DNA of 64,000 nucleotides from Psoroptes ovis. Lineage: Eukaryota > Arthropoda > Arachnida > Sarcoptiformes > Psoroptidae. The stretch spans positions 4,933,501-4,997,500 of the forward strand of contig PQWQ01000001.1 of NCBI GenBank assembly GCA_002943765.1, in the 5' to 3' direction. A program made the translations under genes and the position numbers. Under the pieces are notes generated by a model. That model did not search any database. It was not told the DNA's origin and saw only the letters and a list, made by a program, of their open reading frames with translations. Positions 24,001-35,800 of this stretch are shown piece after piece (position 1 is the stretch's first letter; each line of letters begins with the position of its first letter).

Positions 24001-24682
24001 TTGAATACTTTACATACACATGCATGCACACACACACACACACACACACAAACACATACACAATGGCCATCATCATTATCTTGAATTTGTCAAGATTATT
24101 TTTTTTTTCTTCCTTATTTTTTCTGCTTCTTAATATTATCATTCTTTATGATTATTTTTTCACAAAGAAACAATATATCAAAACATTATGACAATGGCCA
24201 TTGACAAACAATAATGTGTGTCCATCGATATATTCAATCATTCAAATATAAATCATGCATCACATGCATTTACAATTCAATGTTTTTTTTTCTGGTATCT
24301 TTTGTCATTTGTGAATAATAGCCCGAATGAATAACAAGTATTTTTATCAATCATTATTCGTCGGATAACAAAATACGGAATTTTGTTTTTTTTTTCATAT
24401 GTGAGAGATTTTTAATATTATTCAATATATTAGATTGTCCGGAAAGTTCTGACCGATTTTTATGTGCAACTCTATTCGATTAAGCGGGATGAACTTTTCG
24501 GACAGCCTAATATTTATTCAGTACAATTCTATTCTCAAAGAAATGAATGTATTTTCATTGATATAATGAATGGATTGATTGAATGAATATGTATAACTTA
24601 CATGCATTTCACGAAAATCATCCGTTATAACAATATTATTATCATCAGATAAAACAGTATCATTATCATCAAATTCTATCAT
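18058..24682 (-). CDS. Dipeptidyl peptidase 4-like serine protease, catalytically intact
   Basis: This is a type II membrane S9B peptidase expected to cleave X-Pro/X-Ala dipeptides from peptide N-termini. The 14 exons (minus) are 24682-24602, 23435-23312, 23204-23011, 22775-22701, 22574-22519, 22382-22004, 21607-21498, 21410-21266, 21194-21057, 20937-20406, 20148-19878, 19807-19644, 19539-19405 and 18278-18058. All junctions are GT-AG and in phase, giving 874 residues. A short acidic cytoplasmic tail precedes a transmembrane helix (exon 2). The propeller carries the paired-Glu motif DWIYEEEI and FNDTEV. The hydrolase domain carries YGGPGSQ, GRGSGFQG, the nucleophile GWSYGGY, the acid in HGTADDNV, and the histidine in DENHGLPG. 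A poly-Asn/Asp insert lies in exon 10. Two introns each contain an 81-bp palindromic element. The neighbour on the far side of SUMF1 is its inactive paralogue. Confidence 0.92.
18928..18951. repeat. TG dinucleotide repeat
   Basis: About eleven TG units with one TGCG interruption, in the last intron of the intact DPP4-like gene. Confidence 0.85.
19144..19224. repeat. Palindromic mini-element, copy 1 (mariner-like ends)
   Basis: This 81-bp element begins TTAGGCTGTCCGGAAAGTT and ends with the imperfect inverse AACTTTTCGGACAACATAA. It sits in the last intron of the intact DPP4-like gene. Its interior (CAACTCGATTGATTGAAGCG) matches the copies at 24430 and 51220, so these form one group. Confidence 0.8.
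24025..24050. repeat. CA dinucleotide repeat
   Basis: About thirteen CA units in the first intron of the intact DPP4-like gene. Confidence 0.9.
24430..24510. repeat. Palindromic mini-element, copy 2
   Basis: This 81-bp element runs from TTAGATTGTCCGGAAAGTT to AACTTTTCGGACAGCCTAA. It lies in the first intron of the intact DPP4-like gene. The internal GCAACTCTATTCGATTAAGC is shared with copy 6. Confidence 0.8.
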
Positions 24683-25331
24683 TGTTTTTTGTCTTTTGTT
24701 TTATTCTTCAAATGAATTCGATATGAGAGAACGAAATTGATTGATTCAATTTTCAACAAGAGAATATGATTATTTCATTTATTTCATAATTATTTTGTCA
24801 TTTTTTATACGACTTCAATTCATTATTTTAATATTTCAATATATTCAATGAAAGATGTTTCAAAATCACGAATTAGTGAAAGCATAGAATATCCAAATAG
24901 AAAAAGCTTTTGTGGAAAAAAAAAAAGATGTTTCAATACGATGCGATTTTAATCAATTATTTTATCTATTTTGAATAGTTTTTTTGAATTGTGATTCATT
25001 AATTTATTGAAGCAAATAATGAAATATTATTGAGAAATATCTGATTTAATATATATATTTTTGTTCATTGAATTATAATATGAATGAATATGATTGAAAA
25101 GCGATAAAAAAAGCGAGCAGATAATAAATGAATGAATGAATGAATGAATTATATACAAATAAATTAATATTATGGATAATTAATGAGAAACGAAATTTTC
25201 GATAAAGTTCATTTAATCGATTTTTTTTTTTTTTTTTTTTTTTGATAAATGATAATCGTAATTATATTATTATGAAGTAATTCATTGATTTTCTCTGATT
25301 TGAAATTGAAATTTAATGAATTGCAACTCAT

Positions 25332-25580
25332 TCAAAAGCAGAATCCACCATAAAACATCCAATCACAACTATCATTCACTATTTCACAATTCAAACATTT
25401 GGTTTGATGATTTGTTTCATTCTCGTTTCGTTTGTTTGTTTGGACACTCTGAACATGGCTTGCAATGAATTGAAAGCCAACAACTATTCCAATTGATTGA
25501 TGAAGATCATTGAAATGATGATGATGATAAATAAATGAAAGCGAAACAATCATTAACAATATCACAACAAACCACCACAT
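25332..25580 (-). CDS. Candidate small membrane or secreted protein, 82 residues
   Basis: The frame starts MWWFVVILLMIVSLSFIY, a good signal peptide or membrane anchor, and is followed by a His run. The hydrophilic middle has an NET glycosylation sequon, and the tail is Cys-rich (CLNCEIVNDSC, then GGFC). Four cysteines in a short polar tail after a hydrophobic leader fit a small secreted peptide, but I recognise no family. The upstream sequence is a long poly-A/T run and no promoter is evident, so it could also be a chance frame. Confidence 0.27.
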   Translation of the reverse strand: MWWFVVILLMIVSLSFIYHHHHFNDLHQSIGIVVGFQFIASHVQSVQTNKRNENETNHQTKCLNCEIVNDSCDWMFYGGFCF

Positions 25581-27510
25581 TAGTTTGAAATTTTGTTTTT
25601 CATTTTTTTTTTTTTTTTTTTTTTTTGTTTCTTTGATTTCGATAAAAGCTTTGATAGATAAAATGTAATATAATGACAATTTGCTTGTTGTTGTCGTTCA
25701 CCAGTGTTGTTGTTGTGTGGTTGTTTGAATGACCAAATGAATGAGAATGATCAAATGAATTATGAAATTTTATTTGAATGGCTGAAAAAAATGGAAAAAT
25801 TTCCAATTTTTCAATGAAAGTTTCTCACTGATAACAGCAAATAATAATAATAATTGATGACAATTTTAATATAGTGATAAAATTTGATCTCAAAAAAATA
25901 TTATTATTTTGATTTGGTTGTCATTGCAGATTTTCATTTATTTTTCATCGAAAAAAAAAAAATAAATAAATAAATGATATTTTGATTGAATTTTTAATAA
26001 TGAATTTAATCGGAGAAATTCATTTATTCTTCGAAATGAATTGGATTTATTTGTGTTCTTGTGTTTATATTTCTGGATTATTCAATGAATTTCAAATAAA
26101 TTTATTATTATGTATTGAAAGAAAATATATTAATCTAAATATTATATGAATACATAGTGACAAATTTATGAGAAATATTTTTGAGAAAATAAAAATTGTC
26201 AAAAAATGAAATGATTGAAATTGATATCTTTCAAATATTGAAAATTTTATTTTTTTCAATTCAATTTCTACCCCTAAGGAATTGTATTGTTTGTTTGTTT
26301 TTGTGTGGGTGTGTGCCTGTGTGTGTGTGTGTGTTATGTGTATGTGTGTTTAGCGTAAGCAATTGAATTTTAAATAAATAAATGCATTAATATTACATTA
26401 TTATTATCAGAATTATTTGAATTATTTGAATTGTTTGTTTGTTGATTTGACATTTTTTTCAAAATTTTTATTATTTTTTGTGTAATTTTGATGAATTTAA
26501 TAACATTTCAAAACAATTCAAAATTTCAAATTATTATTTGATTCATTTATCGTTTGACACTTTCATTTAATTCATTCATTCATTAATTTGATGTACATTG
26601 TTTGATATGACCGGAAAATTTTTTTCAATATTAATCGTATTTTTTATCATTTTAATTACACTCAAACATTTTTACATTTCAACGACTTTTAGTCAATTTT
26701 TATCACAAATAAATTCAATTCAATTCAATCAATTATTTTTTTTTTAAGATGAAACAATTGATTAGTGAATTTTAATTAAGTTTTTCAAGTTGACATTTTA
26801 ATTTTATCACAAATTTAAGCAAATAGTCAAATATGTTTTCAATAAAATTTATTGAAAAATAATTGTATTTTTTGGTGTTTTGAAATTATTGAACTAAAAT
26901 TGTAAACATTTTTACAATACCAATGATGATCACCATCAATATGATTGATTGATTGATCAATTTTTGTAAATATTTTATTTTTTGTTGAAAATTTTAAACA
27001 TTTACACAGCTTTATTATTGTTATTATTATCAATCAATCTATTAATATTTTAATACAGTCAATGAGTGATGATAGATTTGAATAGATTCGAATAGCAACA
27101 ACAACCACCATAACACACCAGTTCATGGAAAAAAATGTTAAAACATTTGTGAAAATATCAAAAAAAAATATCGGTGAAATAACTGAATTAATGTAAAAAA
27201 TTATAAACAAATCAGTTCAATATTTGTAGTTAAAAATTGTATGTGTTTGTGTTACGCAGTTGAAAATATTGAAGGCTGCTTCAACCAGAAAATTTGAAAA
27301 TTTCACATTTTCAAAATTTCATCAAAATCATCATCATCATATATTGATGTATATAACTAGAGAGTGCATTTAACATTATTTGTATTTGGAAAATGACATC
27401 AATACAATTTGTAATTAGCTTTCACAGAAAAAAAATTGTGAAAATTTAATTATTCAATCAAAAAATATTGTAATTTAATTTTCAATCAATATATCGATAC
27501 ATCTTCGGTT

Positions 27511-27514
<4 letters not shown>

Positions 27515-27541
<27 letters not shown>
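27515..27541. repeat. CA dinucleotide repeat
   Basis: About thirteen CA units in the gene-poor region. Confidence 0.9.
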
Positions 27542-27542
<1 letters not shown>

Positions 27543-30166
27543 TTCAAATAAATTTTCCAATAATTAAATTTTGTCAATTTTTTGTTGTTGTTGTTGTTCA
27601 ATTTTGAAATTAATGAAATTTCAATAAAGTAAATGATGATATCGATGATGATGGTCAAAGCAAAATGACAATCTAATTAAATTGAATTGAATTGAAAAGG
27701 AACAATCAACTAACGAAAGTAAATTTAATTGAGAGTCAGTACAATTTTCATTCATTTCGATCTGGATTCATTCAATTGAATCAATATTGATGAAAGTGAC
27801 ATTACAAAAATAATACCAAAGACAAGAACATATAATTGCAATTAAGGTGTCAAATTATTATCGTTTTTTGATGATGTGTGCAATATTATGATGATGATGA
27901 TGGTGATGACTGATTGCAGTCATGGGTTAAATTATGATTTTAATGATTTTTAATGATGAAAATTGGAATGGCGATAGAGCAGAGTGATGATGATGAATGA
28001 ATGAATATGTTTGTACCATCATTTGTACTTTGTAATATTTTGTCATTGATGTTAAATACAATTATTATTATCATCATCATCATTCGTCAATATTGCTACC
28101 TCATATAAACGTGATTATGATTATGTTTTTCATATTTGTCTTGTTTTAATTGTCATCTGATACGGGTAGAATTCTCAATTATTTGTATCAAGTGCAAATT
28201 GTCATAAAACTTGTAAATTAAAAGGTATAAGAGTTAATGATTCAATTTATCATTCGGAAAATTTAAAATTTCAATTTCAATTCAAAAAATGAAAAATTGA
28301 TGACAATTTTTGATTGAAATCAAATTAAATTCAATTCTATTTCATTTTTTCAAATTTCTGAGTGTATAAATTTTAATTTCGCTGTATTTTCTCATTGATT
28401 CATTCATTGATTTGAACACCAACACACACATACAAATTTCACACAAATTTTTCTTCGTTAAATTTCACATTTTCTTTGTGAATTATGTTTAATGATGCGA
28501 TGAAAATTGTAATGATGATGATGATTTGATTTGATTTTCTTTGAAAATAATAGAAATTGAATTCTTCATAGAAAGCCAATGAATTTGTTTTTTTCAAATT
28601 TTTCAAATTTTAATTTCTACGATTTGATTTTGCTGAATCGTTAAAGTAAATTTTCAATGTTTTAGTTTGACAAATTGAATTTTTATTTTGGTTTCAAAGC
28701 AAAACAATCAATGATTTTTCATTATTTTTCTACGAGAAAATCAAATACATACGATGACAATTCACTTTTTCATTGCAGAATATTATGAATCAATAAATTT
28801 TCAATTCGAAAAAAAATTGATGAAAAAACAAAGCAGTGGTGTATGCTGTTGTCATCATCATTGTTTGATGCCAGTAGTATTTTCAACCAGAATTTATTTC
28901 GCAAATCATCATTGAAAATTGATTGAACGAATGGATGAACGAAAAAATGAATGATCACAAAAAACAATGCGGAAAAAAAGCAAATTCTGCAATGAACACA
29001 TCATCAACATTGATTCCGGAACACATACATACATACATGAATTCATTGATAACTGAATTCATTCATTGATAACTGAATTTATTCGTTTCATAATTCATTC
29101 ATCGATTCATATTTGCATGGTTTGAATTTGAACCATTCATTGACTGTTGTTTATTTTGAAAATTTATTTTCATTTTTTGAATAAAAAGCAGCAGCAGCAG
29201 CAAAGTTTATTGATTAAAATCAATAATAAATTATGAATAATCAATTCAATACATATGATTATAGCATGTGAACAAATATTAATTATTATTTTTATTATTA
29301 AACTTATATTCAAACTTATTCAACGGAGAATATTAAAATATTTATCGAAAACAAATTCATAATTTTATCATCATAAAAATTCAACCGATCAATTCATCAT
29401 TATTATTCTCGATCGAACATTATGTGTGTTCGGCAGTGAATTACAAAATGAATTCTTTGGTTTAAAAAAAAATATTCATCTCTCTCTCGACAAGCATCGA
29501 CAAACACCAAACACACACATAGGCATACAGACATATCACCAATTTGAAAGCATCTATTCAAACAACAAACAAAATACAATTTTTGCTTTGAAATACAAGA
29601 AGATGCTTATAATACCAGAAAACGAAAATAAAATAGAATCAACAAAACACCAATACGCACATATAAATCAGTCAGAATCCGAAAAAAAAAATTTTTCACT
29701 TGATTCATTCATTCATTCATTTCAATTCATTCTCCACACAGTAAATGATGTTGAATGAACAGCCAAATTTCCGCCTGTATTTCTTGGTGAATCTGATCAG
29801 AATCTGTTTGCATCACCATCATATTATTATTATGGTTTTATCGGTGTTGTTGTTGTTGTTGTTGTCGTTATAAATATATAAAGGATAATAATAATATTTA
29901 TAATATTTTATTTGAAAATTATTTGAGAATTTGTATTTATTTTTCTTGGTTTTTTCTTCGTTTTTTTCGTATTTTGAATAATGGATTTACACATATATAC
30001 CATACTTTAGTATTTGCTTCATATTTATTTATTTTTATTTTTATTTTTTTGGTCTGTTTTCTCATATAATTTCATGTTTATTTATACTTATTTTTCATTT
30101 TTTTGATAATTTTTTCACACATTTTTCCATTCAGTATATGTTTCCATTGCCTCATTCATATTCTAT

Positions 30167-30250
30167 TCAGGTTGTCCGAAAAGTTCTGGCCGATCAATCG
30201 AATAGAGTTGCTCATAAAAAAAATTGGCCAGAACTTTTCGGACAATCTAA
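30167..30250. repeat. Palindromic mini-element, copy 3 (inverted relative to copies 1, 2 and 6)
   Basis: This 84-bp element has long complementary arms: AGGTTGTCCGAAAAGTTCTG on the left, and the inverse around CCAGAACTTTTCGGACAATC on the right. Its interior CGAATAGAGTTGCTCAT is the reverse complement of the interior of copy 6, so it is the same group in the other orientation. Confidence 0.8.
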
Positions 30251-30568
30251 ATATATGAAAATTTATTCGATATTATCAAGAAAATATATTCACCAAAAAA
30301 AAAAATTTAATTTTGTGAATGATTAAATCTAGAATCAGTTACATAAAGACAAACACATAAACACATAACTTTCAAAAATCAAAACCCGAAAATTTATTTA
30401 CGTTAATTTATTTATTTTTATTTATTCATTTTTTGTTGAATCTTTAATGAAATTTCAAGTTTTCAACTTGAAATTTCGATTCACGAATAAATCATCGAAT
30501 AGAATAGAATAGAATATCGCTTGTTCAACACATATTGCTAATAATATTTGTGATTTCATGTTCATATA

Positions 30569-30648
30569 TTAGGTTGTTCCATAAGTTCTTGACGTTTTTT
30601 AAATATTTTTCAATTTGAAAATCGGTAAGAACTTATGGGACAACCTAA
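30569..30648. repeat. Palindromic mini-element, copy 4 (CCATAAGTT subfamily)
   Basis: This 80-bp element has the ends TTAGGTTGTTCCATAAGTT and AACTTATGGGACAACCTAA. The CCCATAAGTTCTT core differs from the CCGAAAAGTT core of the other group and is shared with the copy at 38179. Confidence 0.8.
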
Positions 30649-30650
30649 TA

Positions 30651-32722
30651 TTTATTTTAAATTAAAATGAACCAAAAAAAAAAAAAAAAAAAAAATATCG
30701 TGAACGAATAAATAAATAAATGAATAAGAGATAAAAATAAATTATAGTTTTTGAAAATTAAAATATAACTACGATTAAAGTTGAATGTGTCTGTGATACC
30801 GTATTTTAATTCGATTCTGCTATAAATTTGAATCAGATTTTCATTGTTGTTATCATTATGTTTGGAGTCAAATTGCCATTCGAAATACGGAATTGCATGC
30901 CCGTATCATTTGAAGAAAATACTTTAAAATGACAAAAGAAATCTTTTGTGTTATGATCGTGATTTGTGAATGGAAGCATTCAATCTTTCGAAAATTCAAT
31001 TGAATTTGGATAATTGAAAATTTTAAAGTTCAAATGGACCCAAGTTTTACTTGTCACTTTGGCTTAAGAATTTTAAAATTTTTTTTTTGTGACAAAATTC
31101 TTTTGTGATTAAGGATTTTCATTTCAGATTCTTGAACAATAATTTTTAAAAGCTTTTCCAAAAAAAAAAAAAAAAAATTAATGGAAAATGTGAAATGACT
31201 GGAAGTGAATTTTTTTTTTAATTCAATCTTTATTTATACGAATTTGTTCGGACAATTGTCCAAACACATTTTTTTCAATGATTGCTTTGAAATTTTCTCT
31301 CTGTATTTTTTTTTAGAGTGTAAACCATTTTCTGGCCAACATATTCGAAGCATTAAAGGTCCTTTCAAGAATAACAACACTGTAAATATTTTGATATTTA
31401 AAAATATTTGAACTATTTGAACTGTATTTAAGCTTAGAAACAATATTCTTGAATTCATAGACTTTAATTCTTGGATTTTGATTCGTGATCGTTTTGAGAA
31501 GTAAAAAATTGAATTTCCTTGTTCAACTTTGTAAAGATTTGTTTGATTGATTAATATTAATTCATATAAAAACATAGATAGACAAATAAATAAATAAATA
31601 AACAAATGAAAATCTAAAAATTCAAATCAGAATCACATCGAAAGTGATTTACATTCATATATTCATAAGAATCAACTTTCGAAGAGATTCGAAGAATTCA
31701 AATTACGCGAAAAGAATTCATGAATCTCAATTCAATATTTTTCGCTCCAAAATAAAAAAAAAGTTTTATTTATTTTTGAATCAAAGTTTTTTTTCCTTAT
31801 TTATTTTGTTATTCAGTTTGTTCAAATTTAAATGTTTGCTTTTGTATATACAATGTTTATATTTCGTTGAAATTATCAATTTTCCTGTCTTAATTTTTGT
31901 TATCTTTGATCCAATGGTTTTGTATTTTTATTTAAGATTTTTTCTTTTTGAATTTATTTGATTTGAATTCAAATTTGAATTTTTGAAATTTCTGTATTTT
32001 GTACCAACGGCGCTAGATGGCAGACCAATTGAAAAATTTTGAATTTTTTTTTTGCGGAAAAATTTTTTCAAGAAAAATTAGAAATAATTTCTAACATTTG
32101 AAATTGACGCTAAGACTTGCAAAGATGCTCTTGAAGTCAAAGCAAATGTCAATCAAAGGTATCGCTAGGTGGCAAAGACAATTACAAAATGACAAAGAAA
32201 TTTTACGACAAACTTTGATGACTTTAATAACAGTGTTTCAGTGTTGTGAACATTCAAAATATTTTGACACCAAACAACAACAAAATGAAATGATTTTAAA
32301 ATCATATATCATTTGACATCAAACTTAATCAAATCAAACTTTTTTTTTAATAAAATATCATTTTTCAAAATGTTTGTCATTTTCAAATATTTGCATTTTA
32401 TCATTATTGTTATTAGTTTTGTATTATGATCATATTGAATAAATAAATGAATAAAAGATGTAAATGAATGAATGAATAGATGAATTTTTCAAATGATGAA
32501 TAAACAAACATGCATGAACTTTTGAAATTATTATTATCATTATTATTATTCTATGATAATGAGATATAATCATCAAAGGAAAAAAAAACTTTAACAAAAA
32601 CTTAAATTGACATTCATTGTATTTCAAATATTATCATTGGTGCTATTCACAAACATTTTTTCAATTAAAATCATGCATTTTTCGAAATATTTTTGTTGAA
32701 AATTATCAATTGAAACACATAC
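30651..32722. other. Gene-poor AT-rich region
   Basis: There are only short open frames without family resemblance, a poly-A run (30674-30695) and other low-complexity tracts. The frame at 32098-32316 lacks supporting features. Confidence 0.45.
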
Positions 32723-32821
32723 CTTTATACGTCCAAGTAATAATGCATCCATTTCGCTTTGTAATGCTGGACCTGATGATGTTGTTGATGGCAGATCATT
32801 CGCTTCAATTGTATCATTCAT
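32723..32821 (-). CDS. Probable first coding exon of an unidentified gene
   Basis: The minus-strand exon has 33 codons, starts MNDTIEANDLPSTTSS, and continues to ALQSEMDALLLGRIK, where it meets a consensus donor (AAG|GTATGT). The even amino-acid use, less AT-biased codons and perfect donor make it stand out from the surrounding noise. No further exon could be recognised down to 24.7 kb, so the next intron may be long or the following exons short. The family is unknown. Confidence 0.4.
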
Positions 32822-35800
32822 TTGAATATTTTTTCGATTGTTGATTTATTATTTTGGTGAATTCAATTTTGAAATACACAATGAAACCAATAATGATGAT
32901 TATGATTATGATACGTTATGTTTTCCTAATAATTTAACACATTTGTATTTTGTAATTGTGATTATCATTGTAAGAATATAGAAATGATTAATGTTAATAA
33001 AAATTATTCTTAAATAATAATAATAATCTATTTTTTTCAATGAAAAATTAATTTTCATCAAGCAAATATTAATAATAACAAGAAAATAAAACTGAATCAA
33101 CAATAAATATCAATATATCAATAATCATATTGATTGATCATCAATCATAATTTACCAAATATATTGGTAATAATAATCATTTTGATTAAAATTGTTATTA
33201 TTAATTCGGGAAAATTTCGCAACAATTCTTTGAATGAATAGGTCTTTGATTAATGATTGAAAATTGGAATTGCATTGAATCACAGAGTTTATAATTGAAA
33301 TTTTTTTTTTTTCAATTAAAATTGATTCATATTGAACTTTTATTGAAGATATTCATCATTTTTGTTCATGTTATTGTATGATTAATGAAAAATTTTCAAA
33401 ATTAAATCTGGGTATTTTCTTTGCCCTTTTCAATCATTATTATTTCTATGAGAAAATTCTTAATTATTATTATTATTATTATTATCTTTGATTAAAAATC
33501 TTTTCATGTTGAAACATCCTCTTTTTTTTGTCTTTTTCATTTTGAAAATTTAATTCAAATTCAATCGGTTGAATTTTTTTGTTCTTGTTCATATGTTGTC
33601 GTTGTTTTATGTTGTTTTTTTTTGTTCAAACATATCATCATCATCATAATAATAATAAAAATAATGATGATAATATTAATTCAAATCATGTTTCATTGTT
33701 TTGTCATATTGTAATAGTCTTATTATTTTTCATATTATTTTCTTTTCTCATTTTTCATTGAATTCCCTGATGATAAGATGATTTAAATATAAAAAATAAA
33801 ATAAAACAAAGCAAAATGTAGCGTAATATTCACTGGAAATTGGAATCGTGAATCAATTCCAAAAGACTTTCACAGCAAAAAAAAAACAAAACAAAGCAAA
33901 TTCAAAAGACATTATTTCAGTCTGTGAAATATTTTGGATGGATCTCAAGGTTTCGATATGAGACAATCTACATTCATAAATAATTCAGCGAAATTCATCG
34001 ACAAATTCATCGAATTTGGCCGAGATTTTCCTTTTTTTGGTTTTGAATTTCATTTTTTCTTCCATGAATTTCATGAAATAAATTAATTATCATCTGATTT
34101 CTTTTGATTTTTATGAATATTTTTTTGAAATTTCAAAATTTGCAGCTGCTGCTGCTGCTATAAAATCTGTTTATTTTCAAAAATTTCATTTAAATCTTCA
34201 TTCATTTTTATATATGCAGCTGGTGATTCTTGATGTTTTTTCGATGTAAAAATTATTTATGAATATTTCGGATATAAATTTTTAATTATTACTAATTAGC
34301 TAATCAAATTGATCATTGTTGACTTGTATTTAAACCGAAAATCAATTACATTAATTATGATCATCATTCTTATGATTCATATGAGTCAATTTGAACTCTT
34401 TTGCTTTCATATTTTTGCGATAAGAATGAGCGAAAAAATTTCAATTTTCAAAATTGAAACAATCAAACACAAAAAAAACAATTGTACACAAATGAAATTG
34501 GAGAAATATGAGATTTCATGGCTATTGCTATTCATTCAAAAAAAAAAAATTATTTTTCAGAATGAAATTGAAATAAAATACAATTGAAAAATTGAAATGA
34601 TGCATATATCTATGAAATGATCATCATATCATCTATCTATGTTTGCCTCAAATTTTTTTTGGACAAAAAATTGTTTTCTGTATGATAAATTTTGAATTGT
34701 AATAAATAAAAATAAATTCATTCGTTGACATTTCATGAATTTTCGCAAAAAAAAAAAAAAAAAAAATTTGAAAATAATAAATTGTCAACAAAATATTCGC
34801 CATTGTCGTGTTTATGTGTGTTCATATGTGAGAATGTCCATGAAATTTATTGATATCGGCAATGATAGAAATATTTTTAAAAAATTATTTTCAAAATTCC
34901 GGATTTGAAATTTTCAAAATTTAAAGCATTTGAATTTTGTATGAAATTCAAATTTTTTTTCGAAATTCAAATGGTATTTGGATTTGCTATTATTATTATT
35001 ATTATTACATTATCACATTATGATAATGTATTATTATCATTATTGAATTATTATCAATTTTTTTTCTCGTTGAATTATTCAAAGAAAATAAAATAAATTT
35101 TGTTTGGAATTTTGAAATAAATGAATGGCAAAATCTATTTCTATCCATCCATTTTCAAATTCAAATTCATCACTTATTTTAACACATTTGAAAATTTGAT
35201 TTAAAATTCATGAATTATTGAAAGTGCAAGTTATTATTTGCAAATAATGATGATAATAATAATGAAAATAATCATAATACACAGCTGCTGCTGGTGGTGC
35301 TGGTTCATTTGATTTTAATTTTATTTGGAAATTTTTAAAATTTTAAAATAAAATTTCATTTACACACATTTTGTTCAATATGCATTATGCATCATCATTT
35401 GACTTCCCATATAATAACTTGAAGCTTTTGATTTTTTTTTTTTTTTTAATCATTTTATCTGTTTGAATTGAAGGATTTTTTTTGTTTTAACCCTTTTTGT
35501 GTTTTAACCCTTTATTTAGAGACCTACATTTGCTGTTTATCGAATATAAACATCGATATCATTGATGCATAATAAAGGGATTTATTGGAAAATTTTTAAA
35601 TGAATAATTTTTTTTGATAAATTTTCAGAGAAATGTTATTTCATTATTATAATATTTTCAACTTTGTATTTGTGATTTAAATTGAAAATTTCAATTTTCA
35701 ATACTTACATTTAATTAAAATGGAATTATCAAACAAAAAAAGCCCAAAAACAAATTTCGTTATATTGAAATTAAATATTTGTTATTGATATAATTTAAAA

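Larger units (their letters stand above)
24683..30166. other. Gene-poor AT-rich region
   Basis: I find no gene here that I can support beyond one small frame at 25332-25580. The region holds homopolymer runs (T at 25221-25243 and 25603-25626), a CA repeat at 27515-27541, and many ATTC/AATG-type tetranucleotide tracts. It may be the far intron space or regulatory sequence of the gene whose first exon lies at 32723-32821. Confidence 0.5.

Noticed and set aside
29426..29758. 110-codon plus-strand frame
   Set aside because: It is Lys/Asn/Ser/Gln-biased like the surrounding AT-rich DNA, with no domain, leader or splice context.
30569..30575. TTAGG as telomere-type repeat
   Set aside because: TTAGG occurs once at each mini-element end and is never tandem, so it is part of the inverted repeat, not arthropod telomeric repeat.
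32098..32316. 72-codon plus-strand frame
   Set aside because: The start is not ATG in good context, and there is no recognisable motif; probably chance.
35508..35579. Short element with CCCTTTATT and AATAAAGGG ends
   Set aside because: TTAA is present on the left only and the inverted ends are nine bases of simple sequence, too weak to call a transposon.
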